Assembly: GCA_037127315.1 (NCBI GenBank)
Contig: JBBBDQ010001270.1
Span: 631,501-695,500, forward strand
Direction of reading: 5' to 3'
Source: Ascarosepion bandense
Lineage: Eukaryota > Mollusca > Cephalopoda > Sepiida > Sepiidae
DNA: 64,000 nt
Below are positions 32,369 through 42,794 of the stretch, piece after piece. The stretch's first letter is position 1, and each line of letters opens with the position of its first letter. The notes below the pieces were generated by a model. The model searched no databases. It was not told the origin of the DNA and worked only from the letters and a program-made list of their open reading frames with translations. A program made the translations under genes and the position numbers.

Positions 32369-32878
32369 ATGGTCTCTCGGGCGACGCGACAGGATGTAGC
32401 CTTCCAATCACCCTCTAACCAATATTTTCTCACAATAGACAACGAAAGTTCTATACCATTTCTCGTCCACATTCGGTACGAAAACCTGGCGTTACCGATG
32501 AGTCAACGAATTGATCCTGGAAATCAGTTCAAGTTCCCATCAAGTATCAGATGCGAAATTGCGGTTGAATGGTCTGACGTTCCTTTGATATTATCCTCCG
32601 ACATAGTCTTCCTCTGTTGCTGTGCCGCTTTCGCACTGAGGTTACCTCTTGCAATTATAACCGAAGGGGTCAACAGCATCTCGGTGCCGTACGTTATCGC
32701 ATGGAGCTTGTTTGTAAACTTCATCGGCTACATCTTTCTCAGGCCGCGCATCAGTAGACCGATTTTGGTAACTCGAACGGTACCCGAACACGCCGCGTTT
32801 CGGTTCTTCCAGAAACGATCGTTTACCGAAGGCATGTTGACGAACCAGACGTTTCATGATATCGCTAAGTCTAACTGA
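32369..32878 (+). CDS. Unknown two-pass membrane protein, 169 aa
   Basis: ATG at 32,369 (context ATAATGG) to TGA at 32,876. The frame is open upstream to a TGA at 32,303, so a longer start by splicing cannot be excluded. Residues 1-70 are polar and beta-rich, with a YFLTIDNESSIPFLVHIRYE stretch. Hydrophobic segments lie near residues 74-97 (LILSSDIVFLCCCAAFALRL) and 106-126 (PYVIAWSLFVNFIGYIFL). A basic tail follows (RPRISRP, FFQKRSFTEG). The G+C is higher than the surroundings and codon use is balanced, with no stop and no transposon similarity; this favours a real gene. No family is recognised; the function is unknown. The antisense strand also has open frames, which are shadows. Confidence 0.55.
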   Translation: MVSRATRQDVAFQSPSNQYFLTIDNESSIPFLVHIRYENLALPMSQRIDPGNQFKFPSSIRCEIAVEWSDVPLILSSDIVFLCCCAAFALRLPLAIITEGVNSISVPYVIAWSLFVNFIGYIFLRPRISRPILVTRTVPEHAAFRFFQKRSFTEGMLTNQTFHDIAKSN

Positions 32879-34110
32879 TTTTCTCTTTAAAAGATTATGC
32901 TTGACCCACTCTCGATTATCTATTCGAAAGTGAATAACCTATGACTTGAACTTACTTCCTAGAAGTTGTCTAGAAAATATTAGTCTAAAACTGCTGGAGA
33001 TCGTTTGTTTTTAAATATAAAATTCTCTTCAGAGATTGAATGAATATACGCAATACATCCAGGGACACTATTTGATTCTTCCCCTTTCTGACTGATGTTC
33101 AGATACAATTTTTAACCTGACGTATTTTTTCCACCAGGAATATTTTTTTAAAGACGTTTACCAACGAAGCCGTTACTCGGTCATATTTACAAATAATTTA
33201 AATGACTTTTTTAATTCTAAAAATAAGCGTCTGCCTTTTAGCTTTAGCATAATCGTCTGTTAAATTGTTTATACAATTACCTGCTTAGTTAATGAAACGG
33301 AATTTTGTTTCACGATTTTTGCATTGAAACCAAGTTTTAGCCCTGCTAATTAATATTGAAAGAATATTGAAGCTTTAACACGTGACGTTAATCTTAATCT
33401 AACACTGCTCTTGCATTTAAATTGATTTGATACTCTGTGCTCTCCTTGTGGGGGGAAAAAAAAAGCTAATTTTAACTAAACTTTTTTTAACCCTCACATA
33501 GCAGTTGAACTGAATACCCTCAAGCTCCAGTTGTCCGATTCAAAGATTATTTATTCATGTCGAGTACATCTTAATATTCCCTTAATACCAACTTACCTTC
33601 TCCTTCTCCGCTATCAACGAAAGCAGTTTTAAGGATTAAAACCTGACCCCTTTCTGTGAAAGTTAGACACGCTGATAAAGTACTTAAAGATGACCCCTGT
33701 CGGCTGATACAAGCGAGATAGAGAAAAACCTGGGGTTGGTATCAATTATTAAAATTAACTCATTTGCTTTTGCTCCCTTAAATAAGCGTGAAAACTTTTC
33801 TTTCAAACTTATTAGCAAACTCGTTGATAATTTGCACGCACGACAGACTTGTCGAAAAGATACACAGTGACATGGGGACTCTTAAATATTTTTAAGTTGC
33901 TCTGGAAACATCTAGCGGGAATTGAACTCACTACCAATAGTTTTAAAGATGAGTATAAAATGGATTTCCTTACCAATGTTTAACACGATCAGTAAAACTG
34001 TTGAAAGCTTCGAGCGGATTTAACTAATTTGCTATATATAAAGCGTGATGGATAGTTTAAAGTACGCCAATGTGAAAATACTGACAAGATTTTTATCGAA
34101 ATCATAAAAA
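32879..34110. other. Downstream region, sparse
   Basis: AT-rich DNA after the unknown gene, with few repeats. 33,880-33,945 has a SINE C-like fragment in minus orientation (GGGAATTGAACTCACTACCA). No polyadenylation signal could be assigned with confidence. Confidence 0.35.
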
Positions 34111-34117
34111 TCTTAAA

Positions 34118-34445
34118 AGTAAACTTATTCAATAAAATCGCCATTTACTTTAATCCTGGCATCCAGAAAACTTCGTAATCTCCTGCAACTCTTCTTGACA
34201 TTCTCCTTGGAGAATGTTAACATAATCGCTGCTTTAAGTTCATCTTTGGTATTAAAATGGATTTTGTTGCTCTCTTGCCAACTGCGCTGCGCACAAGCAA
34301 GGGGTTGGGTAGGTAAATGGCCAGATGTAAGGTGTGATGTTGTCGCAGAAAATGTCTGACGATCATGACTGGGTTCTCTTGCTTGTGTAGCAGAATGCAA
34401 AGTTCTGTTTCCAGATATAGGATCTTCTCAGTAGCCATTCTCTTG
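34118..34445 (-). pseudogene. Mariner-like transposase C-terminal remnant
   Basis: The minus strand reads a degenerate FLRQHHTLHLAIYLP segment, which in another frame resembles the WPPxSPDLNP block, then KIHFNTKDELKAAIM and KENVKKSCRRLRSFLDARIK, ending VNGDFIE*. The closing part matches the 'xVxKxCRRFRxRLxACIxAxGGHFE' terminus common to one class of mariner-like transposases. A frameshift separates the two parts. Terminal repeats not found. Confidence 0.6.
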
Positions 34446-34549
34446 ACCTAGGGCAGCGCTACCTTTTGAAGTAGGAATCTCTACTAAATTGCAGAAAATA
34501 CTGTCTAGTATAAAAAACAAAAAACAAAAAAAACAAATTAATAAAAACG

Positions 34550-35155
34550 AACTTTGCTATCAATGTTTTTTTTACTTTTTTTTTTTTTTTAAGAGAAAAG
34601 ATCAAAGTATTTATTTTAAAAAAAAATAGCCCCTTATAACATATTCGAAATTCTAGTAAAACTTGTTTTGAGTTAGCCGGTAACCAAATCGTTAGAGTTT
34701 ACAATGGAAAGCGTAATATTACATAAATCAGTTTTTTTTTTTCTCAGTTACAAACATTAATTTGGAAATTCATGCAAAAATCAAATAATTGTCAGATTTT
34801 AATGAAACTTTGAGGACTTATTCACAAATGAATGAAATTATTTTGAAATCATTTTAAAAAATCTTTGTAAAAAAAAAAAAATTTTCTTATCTCAGTTACT
34901 CCGCTACGTAAATTCCTGCACTTTTAAGAAATTAAATTTTGAGAAAATTGGTTTTATTAGTTCAACACAGGACTCATTGTGGAATATAAATCATGTACTT
35001 GTTTTTTTTTTTTTTTTTGTTTTTTTTTTAAATATTGTCTCTATTTTCGAAACTTTGCTCCCAATAATAAAATAAATGCAATATAACTGCATTTTTTAAA
35101 AAAATTTGATAAACTATTACTTCGATCAATAATATAAATATAATATAAACTAAGG
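34550..35155 (+). repeat. R repeat copy 4
   Basis: Best counterpart of 27,590-28,210 (see there). Extra T-runs at 34,570-34,592 and 35,001-35,029. The copies differ by many small indels, so the family is old. Confidence 0.6.
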
Positions 35156-36335
35156 ACATATTTTGAAAAGAAAAACATTTTTTTTGATAAATAATGAAAC
35201 TTTAAGAGTATTTTAATTTCTTTCGTATGGTAATTTCTTTGTAAATATCTTTGTAAATTAAATTGTCATGTATTTTAGGGTTTATTCTCTTTACAGAAAA
35301 AAAATTCTACAATTATGTCACTTGTGATCGCCATCTTATCACAAATATGTCAATCTATCAACGCATACGGTAGAAAAGGTTAAGAAGTTGAACTGCTTAA
35401 GAAATAGTTTTATTCTAAATTTCCTGCTATAAATAATTAATACTTGTGTAAATCAGATCAATTTAGCATAAAATTTTCTATATTTCCAAAAAATAATGTG
35501 ACAGTTGTATATTTTATTTTTGCAAGATTTTTATAACCGCGAATTAACTTTTTCTTTTTTTTTTTCTTTTTTTTATTAATGTGTCGATTGCTTAAAAATA
35601 GCCGAAAGATTAAAAAAAAAATAAATGAAAATTTTAGATTCTAGTCAATATAATTTGTTTGAAATTCACCAGTGTATTTTGCTTACGGGAAGTAGTAAAT
35701 TAAATAATTTAGCTTTCAATTAAGACTAAAATGTAAGTTTAAAAAGTTTATTTCAAAAGATTTAATTTAAACGTTAGGTACTAAAAATGAGTGGATGTAC
35801 CTATTCTAAAGGTACTTGATGTATGCTTCCGTGTTGAGTCTGAGGCTCTCTCCAACAAATTTGAGTTCTTTTCTTATCAGAATGATCAATGAATTTACCA
35901 AGTTGCCGTACCTTCGTAATCAGCATAAGACTCATTTAACTCCTATCGAATCCTCTGCACTGTCCTCAGATTGTCATCCAAAAACTCTGATTTATTTTTT
36001 CTTTTAATTAAACTTTATATTCGTAGGCTGGTAGATGTATTGTAAATAGAAACAAAAATTAAATAAGAAATTTCTGATTTCTCGTTCCGAGTCGATAATC
36101 ATTGCCCCAAAAGATGCCAAGTGTGGGGTATCAAGTGAGGATTGAACTTATTACCCATTCGTAATCAACCAGAAGAACACGATAATAAATAGCCCAGGAC
36201 AAGGTGAACTATTATGCTGAAAGGGACAATGAAATACGTTTTGGCTAGCATAATTGAATGTAGGCTACCGTCATTTTCTCTATTTCGCCCCACCATATAT
36301 TGCTTTTTTGGCGTATTTACTTACGAGTATTTACG
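35156..36335. other. AT-rich intergenic DNA
   Basis: No gene supported. 35,660-35,760 resembles 6,165-6,250 (GTATTTTGCTTA..G, TAAATTAAATAATTTAG.TTTCAA). 36,095-36,160 resembles the SINE C head in minus orientation (GTGAGGATTGAACTTATTAC). A 63-codon frame at 35,816-36,007 shows nothing recognisable. Confidence 0.4.
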
Positions 36336-36337
36336 TG

Positions 36338-36650
36338 CGGATGTGCGTTGTGGTGCAGTGGATATCGGCTAGGAGCGAGAAATTGGGGTGCCGAGTTCGA
36401 ATTCCAATTGAATTCATTGCATTCACTTACGCGCAAATACCCTTCGGAAAGGTATTAATCCATCTCTTCCTTCCAGTTATGGGTTAAATAACAGGACAGA
36501 TTGGGTTCTATAGCCTTGGTCGGCAACCGGTCTACCGCAGAAAGCAATGGCAACCTACTGCGGGATACATTTTCTGCCCAGTCAGTTATGTCTCTTTCGA
36601 GACATGATCGCCCAAGCGTGTTAAACGTATGGCAATTAACTGACTGACAT
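36338..36650 (+). mobile_element. SINE A copy, full length
   Basis: Intact head (GTGGTGCAGTGGATATCGGC; box B GAGTTCGAATTCC), body, hairpin TTATGTCTC TTTC GAGACATGA (one stem change), tail AACTGACTGAC. One of the best copies in the window. Confidence 0.9.
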
Positions 36651-36754
36651 GCGAATAAATTTTGTCATTCCCAAAAATCAATTGAAGATTTCAATTCGTT
36701 TTTAAACAACAACAAAAAACGAAATTTGTTTCGTGATTTTTTTTTTTTAAGCTA

Positions 36755-37200
36755 TTCCAACAGTATGCAAAGAGTAGTAGTAGACAGCCGTCGGTCAGGG
36801 TTGACCATGGGTAGCATCCTAGTTGTCTGCTTAGCTGGAGCATCGACGTCTGTGACTGTAGAAGCCGATGCCGGAGTGACAGTCTTTGTTGCCGAGGCTG
36901 CATTTATGTTTTGTTTCTGTTCTGTCTGAGCTGTCATTTTGCTTCCTGCGAACCCGCCTCTCCATGGCGACGTGTGTTACTTGCTCCTCCCTTGATTTAA
37001 GTTGTTTGCCCAGGGTACCTCCCCATTTGAGCCAGTTGACTGCTACGTTCTCCCATGACTCCGTGTTGATGCCCACAACCTTCATATCGCGTTTTATGAT
37101 GTCACGATACCGCAGTTGTGGCCGCCCTGTGGGACTTCTTCCAGAGACCAGCCTTCCATACAGGAAGTCTTTCGGAATGCAAATAAATTCAACGAAAAAT
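36755..37200 (-). pseudogene. LINE D C-terminal fragment
   Basis: The minus strand from 37,190 reads LYGRLVSGRSPTGRPQLRYR, then DIIKRDMKVVGINTESWENV and a degraded AVNWLKWG segment with RRKQN. This is a distinct non-LTR type: the GRPxLRYKDxxKRDLKxxGIDxxxWE signature seen after the RT in several animal LINEs. The frame stays open to about 36,830. The first ~50 residues of the longer frame (37,200-37,349) do not belong to the element. Confidence 0.7.
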
Positions 37201-37374
37201 TGTCCACACTGGATTTTTTTCTTATATCTAATTGCTATCAGATTTAAGAGTAACAAAAAAAAAAATGGCTGGATTGTTGATGACGACCCAGACGACAACT
37301 GAACAACCGAAGTTTGAATTTGAGGAATCTCACACAATTTGTTTGTCATGGGTAGCCGTCATAACTGAGTGTTG

Positions 37375-37985
37375 GGAAACAGAAAAACTTCGTTAGAAAC
37401 AAGGAAAAGAATACTAAACTAGTACATGATATCTGACACACCTCAACGTGGTGTAACAGTTGTTTTGTCTTGCTAGAACCTATTACAACTGAGTAGTGAG
37501 TTCGAGCCTCACTGGGTACCCCATACTTTCAGTCTTGTTTTACATCTAAGTGGCGCTTAGAAAATCATTTAGTACATGATATCTGTCCTCCCATATGGCA
37601 GTGAGTGCTGGACAATCACCCCAAGAAAGAAGAGACAGGAAGCAAGAGAAATGTTGTTTTACAGAAGGATGCTGAGTATGCTATAGACCAAACAAGTGAG
37701 CAGCAACGAAATTTTAGAGAAAATGCAAACAAAAAGTAAACTTATACTTAACATCAGGAAGAGAAAGTTGAGGTTACTATGCACATAATGAGGAAGGAGG
37801 GCTTGGAAAATCTGATACCCACAGGATAAATTACATGCAAGAGAGACAGTGAAAAACAACGCATGACATACTGAGTATGTTGAACAAATGAATGGCGGAA
37901 GAGAATAAATAATAACAGAAAGGCAATATTTATTAAAAGCAACACGGGACATGAAATTGTGGAGAGCTATGATCGCCTAATTTCT
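37375..37985 (+). pseudogene. LINE A copy split by SINE C
   Basis: Before the insertion: RKTSLETRKRILN-like. After it: VLPYGSECWTI, EAREMLFYRRMLSML, EILEKMQTKSKLI and RKRKLRL, with frameshifts. The 134 bp between 37,436 and 37,569 interrupt it. Confidence 0.8.
37436..37569 (+). mobile_element. SINE C copy with 16-bp target-site duplication
   Basis: Flanked by a perfect duplication TAGTACATGATATCTG (37,420-37,435 and 37,570-37,585). The head has box A-like TGGTGTAACAG and box B GAGTTCGAGCC. The tail is CTAAGTGGCGCTTAGAAAAT. The duplication within LINE A defines the element's exact ends and shows LINE-type retrotransposition. Confidence 0.92.
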
Positions 37986-38159
37986 AGTCACGGCTTTAAA
38001 CCAATTACGTGATGCATATATTTAAACATTAAAGCATACAGTAAAGCCTATATCTTTATTTACCAAGTTTCAAACTATCAAAAGATTTTAAAGTCTCTTT
38101 AAAAGTTATATTTAAAGTGATTTGGTATGGATTATCGCCCCTTATACGTATTCTGTATT

Positions 38160-38402
38160 TAAGCAGGATGTGTGTTGTGGTTTAATGGATATCGGCTCGG
38201 AATTAAAAATCGGAGAGCCGAGTTCGAATTCCAGTCGAATTATATGAGTAACTACTTGAGAATACGAGGTATTGGATGTGTCAGTGGTGTAGTGGATAAA
38301 ATCTGGGAATATGAAATTGGAGAACGGAGTTCTATATTCCAGTCAAGTTTATTCTCTCATTTGTGCGTATACGGACAAATGAGAGAATATACTTGACTAT
38401 CC
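38160..38402 (+). mobile_element. Two SINE A head fragments and an inverted repeat
   Basis: 38,169-38,246 is a SINE A head (TTGTGGTTTAATGGATATCG; box B AGTTCGAATTCC). 38,262-38,345 is a second, diverged tRNA-like head (GTGGTGTAGTGGATAAAATC; box B region AGTTCTATATTCC). 38,341-38,364 and 38,375-38,398 form an inverted repeat (23 of 24 paired) around GCGTATACGG. TATATGAGTAACTACTTGAG occurs at 38,249 and again at 38,411. Confidence 0.7.
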
Positions 38403-38629
38403 GCCACACCTATATGAGTAACTACTTGAGAATACTGGAAGAGTCTTCTCGATTATAAAATCCTTTCTAACTGGGAGGAAGATATTAACGTCCAGTTCTC
38501 CTGGTAGTCAAAGCAAGCGTCCCCGAGGGACCACTTCTCGAACTAACTCTCTTACCTTTTTCCTTTGTTTTCTACAATTCGGATATTGTGGCTGTTTATC
38601 AAACCGGAAAAAAATGAGGTTATCACGTT

Positions 38630-38690
38630 GGATTTGATTTACTAAGCGCTGTTTAGATGTGGCACAAGGCCGAATAAATAAATAGATTTT
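38630..38690 (-). mobile_element. SINE C tail fragment
   Basis: TTTACTAAGCGCTGTTTAGA and TGTGGCACAAGGCCGAATAA match the SINE C 3' block in reverse. Confidence 0.55.
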
Positions 38691-38691
38691 T

Positions 38692-39299
38692 TTTTTTAAT
38701 CATATCACCCCAAGCCACTGATGCGCACGGGGCTACTTAAGAGTAGAATGATTGGAAAAGAGAAAGCCGGGAACCACATCCTAAACAGGAAACAAGGGAT
38801 GAGCCTCTTCACCTGTTCAAAAAACGTGGGTGGAGTGTGAACCGGGCGATAGTTAAGTCTATCTACTCCAATTGAGGAAGACAGAGCGAGAGAGAAAGAT
38901 AAAAAAAAATAGGAAACTAAAAAGAAAAAAAGAGAAAAGAAAAATAGAGAGAGAGAAAAAGTGGATGAAGAGATAAACGAGAAAAGATCGAAGAAATTAC
39001 AAGGAGTGATTGAGAGAGTGAGAGAGAGGGAGAGAGAACGAATGAGAGATGGAAAGGGAGTTAACAAGAAAGAAAGAGAAAAATAGAAAGAGAGAAAAAT
39101 GGATGAAGAGAGAAAGAAAGAGAAAAACGAGAAAAGATCAAAGAAATTACAAGGAGTGATTGAGAGAGAGAGAGAGAATGAGAGAGAGGGGAAGGAAGTT
39201 AACAAGAAAGAAAGAGAAAGGAAAAATAGAAAGAGAGAAAAATGGATGAAGAGAAAGAAAGAGAAAAACGAGAAAAGACCAAATAAATTACAAGGAGTG

Positions 39300-39349
<50 letters not shown>

Positions 39350-39485
39350 AGAGAGGGGAAGGAAGTTAACTAGAAAGAAAGAGAAAGGAAAATAGAAAGA
39401 GAGAGAAAAATGGATGAAGAGAGAAAGAAAGATGATGAAAAAACGAGAAAAAATCTAAGAAAAAATTACAAGGACTGATTGACTG

Positions 39486-39525
<40 letters not shown>

Positions 39526-39535
39526 GGAAAGAATG

Positions 39536-39571
<36 letters not shown>

Positions 39572-40077
39572 GGAAAGGAAATTAATAAAGAAAGACAAAA
39601 AATAGAAAGAGGAAAAAGTGGATGAAAAGAGAAAGAAAGATGATGAAAAAGCTAGAAACGATCAAAGAAGAAAGTTACCAGGAGAGAGAGTGTGGGGGGA
39701 GAGAATGAATGAGAGAGAGGGAAAGGGAGTTAACAAGAAAGAAAGAAAAAAAAAATAGAAAGAGAGAAAAATGGATGAAGAGAGAAAGAAAGAACAAGAA
39801 AAGATCAAAGAAATTACAAGGAGTGAGTGAGAGAAAGAGAGAGAGACAGAAAGAGGGAAGGAAGTTAACAAGAAAGAAAAGAGAAAAATAGAAAGAGGCA
39901 GAAAAAAGATGACGGAAAAAATGAAGAAAGAAGGTGTGTGTGTGTGTGAGAGAGAGAGAGGGGAGAAAGAAAGGGAAAAGAAAAATATAAAATGACAGAA
40001 AGAGGATGAAGAGAAAACGAAAGATGGCGAAAAAATTGAACTAGGAGTGAATGAGAAAGCGACCGAGCGCACGCGCG

Positions 40078-40120
<43 letters not shown>
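38692..40120 (-). repeat. LINE tail fragment amplified into a GA-rich tandem array
   Basis: 38,692-38,880 is an inverted LINE 3' tail (AATCATATCACCCCAAGCCA ... CTATCTACTCCAATTG). From 38,885 a ~150-200-bp unit containing AAGATC(A/G)AAGAAATTACAAG and GAGTGATTGAGAGAG recurs about six or seven times. Copies are separated by GA and GATA runs (for example 39,308-39,343, 39,490-39,522 and 40,081-40,117). The ORFs of up to 166 codons here are low-complexity and not genes. Confidence 0.8.
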
Positions 40121-40122
<2 letters not shown>

Positions 40123-40124
40123 TT

Positions 40125-40835
40125 GGTTTCATGCCTCATGCGATTCTAATATCATACACTATATCTTATCATAGTTGACTTTGCTAGAATTCAAATCATC
40201 TGGAAAAAAAAACATCAACACTTGACTGAACAATAATCTCTTTATCCCAGATTGGAGAGTTTTTTAATTAAAAGAAAATTTTTTTAAAAGCTTTATTCTC
40301 TCCGTCGTTTTTGCGAAGGCAATTCAATTTGAATAATGTAGAATGATTTAAGCGTCCAATCATTTGAATTTATACACATCCAAATTGCTCGGAAGGAAAT
40401 GGTGAATGACTTATCGTGCCTTGAGTTTTACATAAAGTCGCCAAGGACGAGAAGATTTTGTACGGCGTCATATCGTGTGAAATAGCTTGCCAGTCAACCC
40501 GAAACAATTGTCAGCCTCTTCGGCTTATTTAACAAGGCGTTCTATGCTACAGGCTTACTCATGGTGCAACTAAAGGCTAGAAATGAAAGCCTTTTTCAAT
40601 AGTCGTATTTTAGTTTCGGTTGGACTTGCGATAGTCGGCCTACAAATTTCAAAGAATTCTTTTGCTTTTACATTTCGAATAACTTTAGTTTCCAAGAATT
40701 ATTTTTTTAATTTTTTTCGGGCTTACTCAATTATTTTATGTTTATCGCGAAAACAAGTTTTTTTTCGGAAATTTACTAAAAAGTAATTTAAGAATCTAAA
40801 TAAAGTCCAGTTTATATTTAAATAAAAAAAAAATC
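40125..40835. other. Intergenic DNA, nothing recognised
   Basis: A 67-codon frame at 40,583-40,786 begins MKAFFNSRILVSVGLAIVGL but turns into homopolymer-like F/K-rich sequence. No similarity or splice context supports it. Confidence 0.35.
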
Positions 40836-40837
40836 GA

Positions 40838-41315
40838 TTTGTACTGAGTCAGAAAGTAATCACTGGTCAAATTTATATTTGAGTCAAAATAAATCATCGG
40901 TCCGGTTTATGCTTGGGCAAAAAGATAAACATATACCGAGTTCATTCTTGAGTCAAAACTGCATTTTATACTTGAGTCAAAAGACAATCATCGGTCCGGT
41001 TTATAATTAAGCAAAAAGATAAAAATTTACCGAGTTCATTCTTGAGTCAAACTGCATTTTATACTTGAGTCAAAAGACAATCATCGGTCCGGTTTATAAT
41101 TGGGCAAAAAGATAAAAATTTACCGAGTTCATTCTTGAGTCAAAACTGCATTTAATACTTGAGCCAAAACGCAATGATCGGTCCGGTTTATCCGAGTTCC
41201 TACTTGAGTCAAAACTGCATTTAATACTTGATTTAAAAGACAATCACAAGTCCGATTTATACTTGGTTCAAAAGGTAAACATTATTCCGGTTTATAGTTG
41301 AAATTTATCACCGCG
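40838..41315. repeat. Minisatellite, ~93-bp unit
   Basis: About five units of ATCATCGGTCCGGTTTATAA / TTGGGCAAAAAGATAAAAAT / CCGAGTTCATTCTTGAGTCA and CTGCATTTTATACTTGAGTC, starting near 40,894, 40,988, 41,081 and 41,172, with degenerate half units at both ends. The unit itself is built from a shorter ~25-bp theme (TTATACTTGAGTCAAAA). Confidence 0.9.
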
Positions 41316-41972
41316 AAAAGGATGTCTATGTTAGATACACTAAAGCTGTTTGTGTTAGCTTAATTTTTCTATTTGTTATAAGAACAAGTCTTAAGAGAAT
41401 TTAAATCATTAAATCTTTTTGGCTATACAAGCCCCCCAGTTACAGAAAATTTGCATTACATCGTAAAATAATAAAAAAAAAGCAAAATAAATAAGACATT
41501 ATTTAATTAAGAAATGTTTTAATCGTATAATTCGACTTTATTATGGACACTAAAGTCATTAGAAAAACTTCGATTAATAATGCATTTTTACAAGACTTGT
41601 TTTCATTTAAAAAAATTAATTAAACTAATTTATAAAATTTTAAGTCTTTAAAAAGTCTGTATTAATTTCTAGTGGTCAAGTTATTTTGTTATGAGATTGA
41701 ATCTGTTTTTACTAATCAAGAGAAGTGCCTATATTAAATTTAAAATTTATTGGTAATTTTCCAACATTTCCCCAACAAAAGTTTTCGTAAGTAAGGATAT
41801 AATGCCAAAGTACCTAATTTTTTAAAAAATATTAGAATGTTTAAAATATTAATTTTTAGAAATATTACTGGGTAACTAAACAATTGTATATACAATTTCA
41901 AAGGCGTTCAAGTTGTGTTCGTCATACAATTGTTCTTGATTTATGTGCCTCTTACTTAAATTTCCCAAGTAT
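41316..41972. other. AT-rich intergenic DNA
   Basis: No gene or repeat that I can recognise. Confidence 0.35.
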
Positions 41973-41974
41973 AA

Positions 41975-42575
41975 GTCAGTCAGTTAAGTGCCATACGTGA
42001 TACACGCTTGGGCGATCATGTCTCGAAAGAGACATGAATGACTGGGCAGAAGATTATCCCGCAGTAGGTTGCCATTGCTTTCTGCGGTAGACTGGCTGCC
42101 GACCAAGGCTATAGAACCCCATCTGTTCTATTATTTAACACATAGCTAGAAGGGGAAGAGATGTATCATATTATTAAGTAGCAATTAGTGAGGTATCAGT
42201 TTATTACTTCATAACAATATAAAACTGATTCTCCACTTTATGACCAGTAGAAGCCTTAATCATGTTTTCAACTATTGTATTCAGTCAGTCAGTTAAGTGC
42301 TATACGTGATACACGCTTGGGCGATCATGTCTCGACAGAGACATGACTGACTGGGCAGAAGATTATCCCGCAGTAAGTTGCCATTGCTTTCTGCGGTAGA
42401 CTGGCTGCCGACCAAGGCTATAGAACTCAATCTGTCCTGCTATTTAACCCATAACTGGAAGGAATAGACGGATTAATACCTTTCCCAAAGGGTATTTGTG
42501 CGTAAGTGAAAGCAATGAATTCAGCTGGAATTCGAACTCGGCTCCCTAATTTCTCGTTCCCAAGGATCAGGCTGT
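41975..42575 (-). mobile_element. Two SINE A copies joined by a shared spacer, minus strand
   Basis: 41,979-42,150: SINE A tail half. 42,284-42,575: near-complete SINE A (hairpin TCATGTCTC GACA GAGACATGA; box B GAATTCGAACTCGG). The spacer (42,150-42,284: GTATCATATTATTAAGTAGC ... ACTTTATGACCAGTAGAAGC) is the reverse complement, with changes, of the spacer at 54,690-54,815. So the whole SINE-spacer-SINE block exists twice, in opposite orientations. Confidence 0.85.
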
Positions 42576-42794
42576 CAATAAATCCCGCAACACGTCAAAG
42601 AACACCGCCTTCGTCTTAACAAAAGATACATTTTCAGCGATATTTTAAACTAAAAGTAAGCACTATTAGTTTCAATTCACATTAATTATGATACGATGGA
42701 CACCCATGTAGAAAGGGAAGAGGTGGTTTTATCTCGACCACAAGTGTTTATGGTTGATAGACTAGCGGATGTTTCTTTTTGAAGTTCCTTTTTC
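42576..42794. other. Short unique segment with a dispersed-repeat fragment
   Basis: 42,575-42,680 (GGCTGTCAATAAATC ... GATATTTTAAACTAAAAG) resembles 5,890-6,000. Otherwise unrecognised. Confidence 0.4.

Noticed and set aside
34125..34438. Two overlapping minus-strand ORFs as host genes
   Set aside because: The C-terminal part matches a mariner-like transposase terminus and the frames shift; classed as a transposon remnant.
36726..37349. 172-codon minus-strand ORF as a single gene
   Set aside because: Only its middle is coding-like (LINE D); the N-terminal 50 codons are chance open sequence.
38705..40132. ORFs of 98-166 codons on both strands
   Set aside because: They consist of S/L/F-rich or E/R/K-rich low-complexity residues produced by GA/TC runs in a LINE-tail array.
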